Source: Paenibacillus sacheonensis
Lineage (GTDB): Bacteria; Bacillota; Bacilli; Paenibacillales; Paenibacillaceae
Length of the DNA stretch: 64,000 nt
NCBI RefSeq assembly: GCF_009909195.1
Contig: NZ_JAAAMU010000003.1
Location: 248,001-312,000, forward strand
Direction: 5' to 3'
Below are positions 1 to 7,719 of the stretch, one piece after another. Position 1 is the first letter of the stretch. Every line of letters begins with the position of its first letter. Below the pieces are notes generated by a model that was not told where the DNA came from, did not search any database, and saw only the letters and a list, made by a program, of their open reading frames with translations. The translations under genes were made by a program, and so were the position numbers.

Positions 1-1
1 G

Positions 2-46
2 GGCCGGGTTTCAGCAAAATTTTCGAAAGGGGCTGCGGGCGAATGA
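2..46 (+). CDS. C-terminal end of an upstream gene (partial)
   Basis: Reading frame 2 is open from the window edge and ends with TGA at 44-46, giving the tail GRVSAKFSKGAAGE. The stop overlaps the ATG of the next gene in an ATGA arrangement typical of translational coupling. The product cannot be named from 14 residues. Because a SsuB/TauB-type ATPase lies nearby at 2158 without its permease or binding protein, a transport permease upstream is a reasonable inference only. Confidence 0.4.
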   Translation, partial: GRVSAKFSKGAAGE

Positions 47-1410
47 CGAACGAATGGAAGCTGATTAACGTAAGTTTACCGCTTCGGGACGAATCTCATC
101 TCTATGCGCTTACGATCCGGGACGGCATCTGGACGGAGATAACGGCGCAGCCGGCGGCGGCGGATCTGCCGGGAGCCGTGCCGATCGACGAAGCGACGGG
201 GAATGCGGCCGGCGGAACGGTTATCGATCTAGGCGGCAACGTGCTGCTGCCGGGTCTTGTCGACGCCCACATGCATCTCGACAAAGCGTTCTCGCTTCCG
301 CAGGTCGGCAACGTGTCGGGGACGCTGGACGAAGCGGTGAACAACTACGCCAACGCGGTTCACGCCTTCTCCAAAGAAGAGATCAAGGCGCGGATTATCC
401 GCTCCGCCCTGCAGGCGGTATCGTACGGCACGACCGCGATTCGCACGCATCTCGATTATCATGTCCGGTGGGGCGCGGAAGTCGCGCTGCGGACGATCGA
501 GGCGGCGCTCGAGGCACAGGCGGAGCTTGCGCCTTACGTGAAGCTGGAGCTGTTCCCGCTTGCGCCGATGTTCCGTTTCGCGCCAGGCGATCTCAACATA
601 CTCGAGGAGACGCTGCGCATGGGCGTAACCGGCGTCGGCACCGCGGCCCATATGTCGCAGACGGCGGAAGCCGATATCGACAAACTGTTCGAATTCGCGG
701 CGAAGTTCGATATGCCGCTGGATTTCCATACCGACGAGAGCGACGATCCGAACATGCGGACGGTCAGCCATATTGCCCGTCGGACAATCGATTACGAATG
801 GTCCGGCCGGGTGACGGTCGACCATCTATGCTCGCTCGCCGCGATGAACGACATGGACGCCGGCATGCTGATCGAGCAAATGGCGGCCGCCAAGCTGCAC
901 GCGGTCACGCTGCCGGGCGCGAACCTGTACCTGCAGGGACGCCGCGACAGCTTCCCGGTCCGGCGCGGCGTCACGCGGGTGAAGGAGCTGCTTGCGGCAG
1001 GCATTACGCTGGCGACGGCATCGGACAACATTCATGATCCGTTCCATCCGTTCGGACGGGGCGACCTGCTGCAAATCGGCTTGATTACGGCTTATGCCGC
1101 TCATATGGGCAGGCCGGCCGATTTGCGGACGATTCTGCGGATGATGACCGAAATTCCGGCCGCGATCCTGCGCCTCGAGGGCTACGGCGTGGAGGTCGGC
1201 AACGACGCCGATTTCGTCGTCTTCGACGGTTCGACCCCCGAAGAGCTGTTCACGATGGTGCCGGAACGGCGCTGGGTATTCCGCGGCGGCGGCTGGCTGA
1301 AGCTGGCGGCCGGGCGGAGGGGCTTCCAGCTGCCCGAGCTGGATCGCAAGCTGAAGGGCGCGGCGGAGAAGCTGGCTTTCGGCACGCCGGCGGCCGCCTC
1401 CCGGGCATAA
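43..1410 (+). CDS. CodA-like amidohydrolase (cytosine deaminase family)
   Basis: Cytosolic metal-dependent hydrolase of the amidohydrolase superfamily, 455 residues, slightly longer than typical CodA. The metal and catalytic set of cytosine deaminase can be placed: HMH at 76-78 in DAHMHLDK, H229 with E232 in DFHTDES, H261 in VDHLCS and D328 in ATASDN. The family deaminates or opens cytosine, isoguanine, creatinine-like and other cyclic amidines and ureas; the actual substrate is unknown. The ATG overlaps the preceding TGA, with AAAGGGG upstream. It heads the visible part of a co-directional catabolic run reaching 9036, which argues for a role in degrading an N-heterocycle rather than plain pyrimidine salvage. 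Confidence 0.8.
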   Translation: MTNEWKLINVSLPLRDESHLYALTIRDGIWTEITAQPAAADLPGAVPIDEATGNAAGGTVIDLGGNVLLPGLVDAHMHLDKAFSLPQVGNVSGTLDEAVNNYANAVHAFSKEEIKARIIRSALQAVSYGTTAIRTHLDYHVRWGAEVALRTIEAALEAQAELAPYVKLELFPLAPMFRFAPGDLNILEETLRMGVTGVGTAAHMSQTAEADIDKLFEFAAKFDMPLDFHTDESDDPNMRTVSHIARRTIDYEWSGRVTVDHLCSLAAMNDMDAGMLIEQMAAAKLHAVTLPGANLYLQGRRDSFPVRRGVTRVKELLAAGITLATASDNIHDPFHPFGRGDLLQIGLITAYAAHMGRPADLRTILRMMTEIPAAILRLEGYGVEVGNDADFVVFDGSTPEELFTMVPERRWVFRGGGWLKLAAGRRGFQLPELDRKLKGAAEKLAFGTPAAASRA

Positions 1411-1431
1411 CCAAAGAAGGGAGCTGCGGTG

Positions 1432-2136
1432 ATGACCAACCTGCTCGTCGTTTATTACAGCGCTTACGGCCACGTGCACGAGATGGCGCTGGCCGCCGCG
1501 CAGGGCGCCGCGAACTTGGCGGACTGCGAGGTGCGCGTCGTCAAGATTCCCGAGATGGAATCGGAGAACAATCGGACGCCTTATCTCGATAGAAGGAAGA
1601 AACAAGAAGAAAGCGCCTTGTCCGGCAAATTCCGAACCGTGGGCCGCTTCGCCAAGTACGAAGGCTCCAAGCTGCTTCAAGCGCCGATTCCGTTCGCGAC
1701 GAACGACGATCTTCGCTGGGCGGACGGCATCGTCTGGGGCTTCCCGACGTACTTCGGCTCCATGCCGGCGCAGGTGAAGCTGTTTCTCGAATTCGCGAGC
1801 GAGCTGTGCGCGGACGGCGGTCTCGAAGGCAAGCCGGCGGGACTGATCACGAGCGCCGGCTCGATCCATACCGGTCATGAAGCGAACCTGTTGACCTCCA
1901 TGGTGCCCCTGTTCCATTTCGGCATGATCATGGTCGGGCTTCCTTACTCGGAGAACCCGGAGTATCTGACGGCCGACGCGATCGGCTGCTCGCCGTACGG
2001 CGCGTCGACGGTGGCCGGCCCCGACAGCGGGAAGACGCCGGACGAGCGCGAGCTGGTCATGGCGGGCAGATTGGGCTTGCGAGTGGCCAAAGTGGCTGCG
2101 GCATTGAAGAAGTGCGAATTTCAGTCAGGCCAATAA
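1432..2136 (+). CDS. WrbA-like flavodoxin-fold NAD(P)H:quinone oxidoreductase
   Basis: FMN-binding flavodoxin-like protein of 234 residues. The N-terminus LLVVYYSAYGHVHEMA is the phosphate-binding loop of the family. WGFPTYFGSMPAQVK in the middle and GCSPYGASTVAGPDSG near the C-terminus are WrbA hallmarks. It is longer than typical WrbA (about 200) because of a basic insertion near residues 45-75. ATG 1432 is preferred over GTG 1429 because GGGAG at 1419-1423 is then 8 nt upstream. Its place between a deaminase and an ABC ATPase suggests it reduces a ring intermediate or quinone in this pathway; that is inference. Confidence 0.8.
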   Translation: MTNLLVVYYSAYGHVHEMALAAAQGAANLADCEVRVVKIPEMESENNRTPYLDRRKKQEESALSGKFRTVGRFAKYEGSKLLQAPIPFATNDDLRWADGIVWGFPTYFGSMPAQVKLFLEFASELCADGGLEGKPAGLITSAGSIHTGHEANLLTSMVPLFHFGMIMVGLPYSENPEYLTADAIGCSPYGASTVAGPDSGKTPDERELVMAGRLGLRVAKVAAALKKCEFQSGQ

Positions 2137-2157
2137 CGCGTAAAGGGGACAACCGAC

Positions 2158-2976
2158 ATGAGTTTCCTATCCACGATTCTGACTTCCGCCGGATCGGCAG
2201 CCCCTGCCGTGCACCGCACGACGGACTCGCTGATCCGCCTGCAGGATGTCGGCAAGACGTATCCGAACGGCACGGTCGCCGTGCAGCATGCGAATCTGAC
2301 GGCGGGCGAAGGCGAGTTTCTCTGCTTCGTCGGCCCGTCCGGCTGCGGGAAATCGACGATCTTCAATATGATCGCCGGCCTAACCGGCCAAACGAGCGGC
2401 CAGCTCGACGTGCTCGGCACGACGCCGAAGGAGGCGCGCAGGCAGAGCGAGATCGCGTTCGTGTTCCAGGAGCATACGCTGCTCCCTTGGTCGAAGCTGA
2501 TCGACAACGTGACGCTGCCGCTCAAGCTGCGGGGCGTGCCCAAGAAGGAGCGTCTTGCGGAAGGCGAGCGCGTGCTGGAGCTGGTCGGCTTGAAGGATTA
2601 TTTGAAGGTGCTGCCGCGCGAGCTGTCCGGCGGAATGAAGATGCGCGTCTCGATCGCGCGGGCGCTCATCTCCCGGCCGAAGCTGCTGCTCATGGACGAA
2701 CCGTTCGGCGCGCTCGACGAGATCACCCGCCAAGCGCTGCAAGACGAGCTGCTGAAAATCTGGCGGCAGGACAAGAAAATGTCGGTGCTGTTCATCACGC
2801 ACAACGTATTCGAGGCCGTCTTCCTCTCGACGCGGGTCGTCGTCATGACGCCGCGGCCGGGCAAAATCTCGGACGTGATCGACATCCCGGCACCTTACCC
2901 GCGCGATCATGATTTCCGTTCGTCGCCGGAATTCGGGGAGTACGTAAGGCATGTGTCGCATCAATTGAAGCATTAG
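2158..2976 (+). CDS. ABC transporter ATP-binding protein, nitrate/sulfonate/taurine type
   Basis: Cytoplasmic ATPase of an importer, 272 residues. Walker A GPSGCGKST is at 59-67, the Q-loop in VFQEHTLLPW near 103, the signature LSGGM at 156-160 and Walker B LLLMDEPFGALD at 176-187, followed by the H-loop FITHNVFEAVF. FGALDEITR and the F-E-A-V-F stretch are typical of the SsuB/TauB/ThiZ branch, which serves NMT1/ThiY-like binding proteins. No partner permease or binding protein lies downstream, so they are probably before the window start. The N-terminus carries an extra 25 residues before the first strand. A palindromic repeat element begins directly after the stop. Confidence 0.9.
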   Translation: MSFLSTILTSAGSAAPAVHRTTDSLIRLQDVGKTYPNGTVAVQHANLTAGEGEFLCFVGPSGCGKSTIFNMIAGLTGQTSGQLDVLGTTPKEARRQSEIAFVFQEHTLLPWSKLIDNVTLPLKLRGVPKKERLAEGERVLELVGLKDYLKVLPRELSGGMKMRVSIARALISRPKLLLMDEPFGALDEITRQALQDELLKIWRQDKKMSVLFITHNVFEAVFLSTRVVVMTPRPGKISDVIDIPAPYPRDHDFRSSPEFGEYVRHVSHQLKH

Positions 2977-2978
2977 TT

Positions 2979-3120
2979 GAAGAGCGTGACCTGCGGTCGG
3001 CAGGGTCTCCAATCGCTGTTGTAGTTCCTGATTTCTTTGATTATGTAAGTGAGTATAGGTAGAAATCAGACTACAAAGGCGAACGCTGGCGCTTTTCCGA
3101 CTCCTGCCGACCTCCGGTCA
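2979..3120. repeat. Palindromic intergenic element, copy A
   Basis: About 140 bp of non-coding DNA beginning 3 nt after the ABC ATPase stop. Outer arms TGACCTGCGGTCGGCAGG (2988-3005) and CTCCTGCCGACCTCCGGTCA (3101-3120) pair apart from three central bases. Inner arms run from TTGTAGT to TGATTTCT (about 3019-3036) and AGAAATCAGACTACAA (3061-3076). The block AGGCGAACGCT follows the inner right arm. The same arrangement recurs at 29635-29882 with a different but complementary outer-arm sequence. An extra right-arm-like copy sits at 3143-3167. Confidence 0.75.
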
Positions 3121-3211
3121 CTCCTGCTAAGACATGGTGCATACACCGACTTCCGGTCACTCCTGCCAAAAACTCGAGCTTCACGAACTTATTAAGAAAA
3201 GAGGGATGCCG

Positions 3212-4048
3212 ATGCATCGTCTAGGCAATCGCAAACGGGCATGGCGCGTGTCCCGGGAGCATGTCGACTTAAGCGGGAGCGCAGGGACGCGCGATGCGAA
3301 TGCAAGTGCAGGCGCCTCCTCGGCGGAGGAAGAGGCAGATGCCTCTTCCGTCATCTCGTTCGAGGCGCAGCCGCAGCGTTTGACGCTTGATCTTGAACGG
3401 ACGGCGATCATCGTCGTCGATATGCAGAACGACTTCTGCAGCCCCGGCGGCTGGCTGGATTCCATCGGCGTCGATACGGCTCCGCTGCTGTCGCCGGTCG
3501 ATCCGCTTAACCGCCTGCTGCCGGCGCTTCGCGCAGCCGACGTTCCGGTCGTTTGGCTCAATTGGGGCAACCGGCCGGACCGGCTTAATCTCAGTCCTTC
3601 GGTGCTGCACGTGTATAATCCGGACGGCGCGGGCGTCGGCATCGGAGACCCGCTGCCGGGTAACGGCTCGCTTGTGCTCGAGAAGGGCAGCTGGGGCGCG
3701 GCGCTGATAGACGGGCTCGTGCCGGAGCAAGAGGACGTTCGCGTGGACAAATATCGGATGAGCGGTTTTTGGGATACGCCGCTCGACAGCATTTTACGGA
3801 ACATGGATATTACGACGCTGCTCTTCGCGGGGGTCAATCTGGATCAATGCGTCATGCATACGCTGCAGGACGCGGGCTGTCTCGGCTACGACGTCGTTTT
3901 GCTGGCGGACTGCTGCGCGACCAGCTCGCCGGATTATTGCGCCGAGGGCGCGATTTACAATATTAAGCAATGCTACGGCTTCGTTGCGGAGTCGGCCGAT
4001 GTGCTTGGGGCATTGGCAGCCAATTACGGGAAGGTGGAGCTACGATGA
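3212..4048 (+). CDS. Isochorismatase-family cysteine hydrolase (RutB-like)
   Basis: Amide or ureido hydrolase of the isochorismatase fold, 278 residues. The catalytic triad is visible: D70 in VVDMQNDF, K180 in VDKYRMSGF and C213 in GVNLDQCVMHTL. The stretch KYRMSGFWDTPLDSILRN is close to the RutB (ureidoacrylate amidohydrolase) pattern; maleamate and N-carbamoylsarcosine amidohydrolases share the fold. The first 50 residues are low-complexity Ala/Ser/Glu. ATG 3212 is chosen because GAGGG at 3201-3205 is 6 nt upstream; the longer frame from 3134 would begin inside the repeat element. It ends with an ATGA overlap into the cupin gene, so the two are probably translationally coupled. Confidence 0.85.
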   Translation: MHRLGNRKRAWRVSREHVDLSGSAGTRDANASAGASSAEEEADASSVISFEAQPQRLTLDLERTAIIVVDMQNDFCSPGGWLDSIGVDTAPLLSPVDPLNRLLPALRAADVPVVWLNWGNRPDRLNLSPSVLHVYNPDGAGVGIGDPLPGNGSLVLEKGSWGAALIDGLVPEQEDVRVDKYRMSGFWDTPLDSILRNMDITTLLFAGVNLDQCVMHTLQDAGCLGYDVVLLADCCATSSPDYCAEGAIYNIKQCYGFVAESADVLGALAANYGKVELR

Positions 4049-4479
4049 GCATACCAGGATTGATTGCAAGCCACTACACGGATTGTCCGGTTCGGAAAAT
4101 ATCGCCGCGCGACTCCAATAAATTCGTGCTGCTGTGCGACGGTACGCAGGCGCCGTTCGTCTCGGTCGTGGAGATCTTCGACGAGGGCGGCAAGACGCCG
4201 CCGAACGAGCATTCGGCAGCCGTGGAATATTTCTACGTTTTGGCGGGCGAAGGCTCGGCCGTGGTCGGCGATGAAGAGCTGCCGATCCGCCAGGGATCGT
4301 TCTTCATCGTGCCTCCCGGCAATAACCATGAGGTGCGCAATACGGGACGGGGACGTCTGTACGTGTTGACGACGATGGTGCCGGACGAGGCGTTCTCCGA
4401 TCTTATCAAAGCCGGTCCCGAGGCGTCGCTGGACGAAGCGGACCTGGCCGTGTTGAACGGGATATTGCAGCCGCGCTAG
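4045..4479 (+). CDS. Cupin-domain protein
   Basis: Small single-domain beta-barrel protein of 144 residues. The core runs from EIFDEGGKTPPNEHSAAVEY (cupin motif 1 with a histidine and glutamate) to FFIVPPGNNHEVRNTGRGRL (motif 2, PxGxxHxxxN). Such proteins are metal-dependent dioxygenases, isomerases or sensors of small molecules. The ATG overlaps the TGA of the isochorismatase-family gene, so the two probably act in one pathway. No DNA-binding domain is attached. The exact activity cannot be read from the sequence. Confidence 0.8.
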   Translation: MSIPGLIASHYTDCPVRKISPRDSNKFVLLCDGTQAPFVSVVEIFDEGGKTPPNEHSAAVEYFYVLAGEGSAVVGDEELPIRQGSFFIVPPGNNHEVRNTGRGRLYVLTTMVPDEAFSDLIKAGPEASLDEADLAVLNGILQPR

Positions 4480-4511
4480 TCTACGGCAACGGACGGATGG
4501 AGGAAACGGAC

Positions 4512-5876
4512 ATGGCCGATCATTGGCGCGCTTACGTGAAAGAGGATTTTACGATCGAACCGGCCGGTACGGGCTTGCTGCATGGGCGCTTGTTCGCGGT
4601 CAAGGACGTGTTCGGTCTCGCGGGCTGGACGAATACGGCCGGCAATCCCGATTGGCAGCGCACGCACGGTCCTTCCGCCGCCAACGCTCCCGCCGTCGAT
4701 CTGCTGCTGGGCCAAGGCGCCAGGCTGCAGGGCATTGCGCACACCGACGAGCTGATGTTCAGCTTGAACGGCGAGAACCATCACTTCGGAACGCCGGTCA
4801 ACCCGCGCGCGAAGGATCGCATTCCGGGCGGTTCATCCAGCGGATCGGCCGTCGCCGCGGCTTCGGGCGCAGTGGATTTCGGGCTGGGCACCGATACCGG
4901 CGGTTCGGTTCGGATCCCGTCCGCTTACTGCGGATTATACGGCATCCGGACGACGCACGGCGCCGTTCCCCTTGACGGCGTCATCCCGCTCTCCGCGAGC
5001 TTCGATACGGTAGGATGGATGTCCGCCGACGCCCGGACCCTGCTCGACGTCGGCGTCGCATTGCTTGGGCAGGACGAGGCGGGCAGAGACGGCGAGGAAG
5101 GACGGCCGGGCACTTATGGCGCGTTCGATCGCCTGCTGTTCGCGGAAGACGCCTGGAGCATGACCGACGATAGGTGCAGGAAGACGGTCATGGCTTGGCT
5201 GTCCCGCGCGGGACTCGCCGAGAAGGAAAACGGCGATTGGATCGCCGTTGCGCCGGATGGACTGGATGCTTGGTTCGAGACGTTCCGTACGATTCAAGGG
5301 TACGAGATCTGGCAGGAGCATGGGGATTGGATCGAGCGGGAGCAGCCGCGGTTCGGACCCGGCATCGCGGAGCGCTTCGCCTGGTCGTCGACGCTGGAAC
5401 GGGGCGGCTTCGAACGCGCGCAGCATAACCGGCAGCGTATCCGCGCCGAGCTGCGGCGTCTGCTCGGACGCGACCGGCTGCTGGTCGTCCCGACGATGCC
5501 GGGCATCGCGCCGAAGATCGGCACGACCGGCGAGGCGCTGGAGCAGCTGCGGAAGCGGACGATGCAGCTGTCGTGCATCGCGGGCCTAGGCGGGTTCCCG
5601 CAGGTTACGGTGCCGGCCGGTACCGTGGACGGCGCGCCGGTCGCGGTTTCTTTTATCGCCGGTGCCGGCATGGATGTTCCCCTTCTGCGGTGGGTCGACC
5701 GAGTGGTCTCGGCCGCGGCCGGGCCGGTCGGCCAAGCGGCCGGGCAGGCGCCATCGGTGCGCGGTTTACCGCTGGAGGCGGGCATTCCGGATGCGGCGCG
5801 AACAGGGCGCGCGGCAAGCGCGGCCCCTGCGGCCAGTTCCGCGGGCGCGACAGGCGATGCCCGCATACACAACTAA
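4512..5876 (+). CDS. Amidase-signature hydrolase
   Basis: Amidase of the Ser-cisSer-Lys class, 454 residues. The general-base lysine is in RLFAVKDVF near residue 34. The signature GGSSSGSAVAAASGAVDFGL supplies both serines, and GTDTGGSVRIPSAYCGLYG completes the core. The shorter domain and gene context recall AtzF/allophanate hydrolase-type or aryl-amidase-like enzymes that remove the last amide nitrogen in ring catabolism. ATG 4512 is used because GGAGG at 4499-4503 is 8 nt upstream. The last 40 residues (AASAAPAASSAGATG) are an Ala/Ser-rich tail not needed by the fold. The gene lies 32 nt after the cupin gene. Confidence 0.85.
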   Translation: MADHWRAYVKEDFTIEPAGTGLLHGRLFAVKDVFGLAGWTNTAGNPDWQRTHGPSAANAPAVDLLLGQGARLQGIAHTDELMFSLNGENHHFGTPVNPRAKDRIPGGSSSGSAVAAASGAVDFGLGTDTGGSVRIPSAYCGLYGIRTTHGAVPLDGVIPLSASFDTVGWMSADARTLLDVGVALLGQDEAGRDGEEGRPGTYGAFDRLLFAEDAWSMTDDRCRKTVMAWLSRAGLAEKENGDWIAVAPDGLDAWFETFRTIQGYEIWQEHGDWIEREQPRFGPGIAERFAWSSTLERGGFERAQHNRQRIRAELRRLLGRDRLLVVPTMPGIAPKIGTTGEALEQLRKRTMQLSCIAGLGGFPQVTVPAGTVDGAPVAVSFIAGAGMDVPLLRWVDRVVSAAAGPVGQAAGQAPSVRGLPLEAGIPDAARTGRAASAAPAASSAGATGDARIHN

Positions 5877-5895
5877 ACGGATAAGGATGAGGACG

Positions 5896-6717
5896 ATGTT
5901 CTTACGATACGAAGGAACCGCTTGGGAGACGCGTTTCTTGCCGCGGCTGACCAGCAAGCAAGTGAAGGAACTGCCGAAGGAAGACGCGCTCGTCATCCTG
6001 CCGATCGGCGCGGTCGAGCAGCACGGCTCGCATCTGCCCGTGCTGACCGATACGCTGATCGGCGAAGCGACGCTGACCGCCGCGCTGGAGAAGCTTAACG
6101 CGGAAGCGCAGGTATGGCTGCTGCCGCCGGTGCCGTACGGCAAGAGCAACGAGCATCTGGGCCTGCCCGGCACGATCTCGCTGTCGGCCGCGACGCTGCA
6201 AGGCGTGATTCTCGACATTGCCGAGAGCCTCAAGCTGAGCGGCTTCGACCGGCTGCTGCTGTTCAATACGCACGGCGGCAATACGGATTTATTGAACATG
6301 GTCGCTCGGGAGATTCGGATCCGCAGCGGCATGACGGTATTCTATCTCAGTCCGAGCAGCCTTGGCGGCGCCGAGGATGTAATCGCGCCGGAGGAGCTGG
6401 AATACGGGATTCACGGCGGCGACTACGAGACCTCGATCGTGAAAGCGATCAAGCCTGGCTGGGTGCAGGATCAATTCGCGGTCAAGGAAATACCGGCAAT
6501 GACCGGCTACGAGTTTCTGACGTTGGAAGGCAAGATCCGCTTTGCTTGGCGGATGGCGGATATCTCGGCCAGCGGCGTCGCCGGAGACGCGACGATCGCG
6601 ACCGCGGAGAAAGGGATCATCATCATGGAGCGGGTAGCCGGCATTCTCGCCAAGGCGCTGCAGGAGCTGTGCACGTTCAAGCTTTCGGATTTGGATCGGA
6701 AACAGGTCGAAGCATGA
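5896..6717 (+). CDS. Creatininase-family metallohydrolase
   Basis: Cytosolic two-metal amidohydrolase of the creatininase fold, 273 residues. E41, H43 and D52 in PIGAVEQHGSHLPVLTD have the same spacing as the creatininase ligands; H126 is in FNTHGGN and E178 in HGGDYETS. The family includes creatininase, the riboflavin-pathway hydrolase ArfB and dehydro-inosose hydrolases, so the substrate stays open; with a CodA-like deaminase and an amidase nearby, opening of a cyclic amide is likely. Start ATG 5896 has AAGGA at 5883-5887 eight bases upstream; ATG 5887 is possible but poorly spaced. Confidence 0.85.
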   Translation: MFLRYEGTAWETRFLPRLTSKQVKELPKEDALVILPIGAVEQHGSHLPVLTDTLIGEATLTAALEKLNAEAQVWLLPPVPYGKSNEHLGLPGTISLSAATLQGVILDIAESLKLSGFDRLLLFNTHGGNTDLLNMVAREIRIRSGMTVFYLSPSSLGGAEDVIAPEELEYGIHGGDYETSIVKAIKPGWVQDQFAVKEIPAMTGYEFLTLEGKIRFAWRMADISASGVAGDATIATAEKGIIIMERVAGILAKALQELCTFKLSDLDRKQVEA

Positions 6718-6769
6718 GACGCGGAGGCGCTGGCGCAGCGAGCCGCAGGCAGCGAGGGGCGAACGGTCT

Positions 6770-7633
6770 ATGAAACTAGCATCCATCCGGTTAGACGGAA
6801 TTGAAAAAGCAGCCATCGTAAATTCAGAAGGTTACGTGCTGCTGGGAATGCTGAACGCCGTGACCGGCTCCGCATGGAGCGAGACGATCGCGGGCCTGCT
6901 CGGCAACGAAGAGGTGGACGGCTTGAACGCCTGGTACCGGGCAGGCGGGGCGGAGGAGTTGGCGAGGTTCGAAGCCATTCCGGCCGGGGAAGCGGTCTGC
7001 GCGCCGCTGCTGCGGAACCCGCCGAAAATATGGGGCATCGGCGCCAACTATACGGAGAAAGCCGCGGAGATGGCGGTAACGCCTCCCGAAGGCGAGCCGA
7101 TCTGCTTCATGAAGCCGACGACGGCGCTGATCGGTCCCGGCGAAGCCATCGTCCTCCCGAAGGGCGAGCACCGCATTACGGCGGAGGCGGAGATCGGCAT
7201 CGTCATCGGCAAGTCCTGCAAGCATGTATCCGAGGCGGAGGCGATGGGTGTCATCGCGGGCTTCACGCCGACGCTCGACATGACCGCCCAGGACATTCAT
7301 GCGCGGAATCCGCGTTTTCTCGGCCGGTCGAAGTGCTTCGATACCTTCTTCAGCTTCGGCCCCCATCTCGTCACGCCCGACGAATGTCCCGATCCCGCGC
7401 AGTGGACCGTCGAAACGGTTCTGAACGGCGAATCGGCCTACCGGACGGACGTGACGCGCATGATTTATTCGATCCCTTATATCGTCTCGTACTTCTCCGA
7501 AATGATGACGCTGCAGCCGGGAGACGTCATTATGACCGGCACGCCGGGCTCGGTCCCTCTGCGGCCGGGCGATGCTGCCGAGTGCAGGTTAGGCGGTTTC
7601 GAGCCGCTGATCAATCCGGTCGCGGCGGAATAG
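6770..7633 (+). CDS. Fumarylacetoacetate hydrolase (FAH) family protein
   Basis: 287 residues with the FAH fold covering about residues 75-280. IWGIGANYTEKAAEM marks the start of the domain, EAEIGIVIGKSCKHVSEAEA carries the conserved glutamates and TPTLDMTAQDIHARN the aspartate of the metal site. MTLQPGDVIMTGTPGSV is the usual C-terminal signature. Members hydrate, decarboxylate or cleave keto-acids at the end of ring-degradation pathways (acylpyruvases, 2-oxo-hept-3-ene-dioate hydratases). It therefore probably handles the carbon skeleton after nitrogen has been removed. The gap to the creatininase-family gene is 52 nt, with GAGGGG as ribosome binding site. Confidence 0.85.
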   Translation: MKLASIRLDGIEKAAIVNSEGYVLLGMLNAVTGSAWSETIAGLLGNEEVDGLNAWYRAGGAEELARFEAIPAGEAVCAPLLRNPPKIWGIGANYTEKAAEMAVTPPEGEPICFMKPTTALIGPGEAIVLPKGEHRITAEAEIGIVIGKSCKHVSEAEAMGVIAGFTPTLDMTAQDIHARNPRFLGRSKCFDTFFSFGPHLVTPDECPDPAQWTVETVLNGESAYRTDVTRMIYSIPYIVSYFSEMMTLQPGDVIMTGTPGSVPLRPGDAAECRLGGFEPLINPVAAE

Positions 7634-7719
7634 CGGATGCGGGGATCGGACGAAGCGGGACAGTCGGGGAGAGCTCAATTTATACGAGATAGAAGCAGCG
7701 AAGAGGAGGCGGGAGCGCT

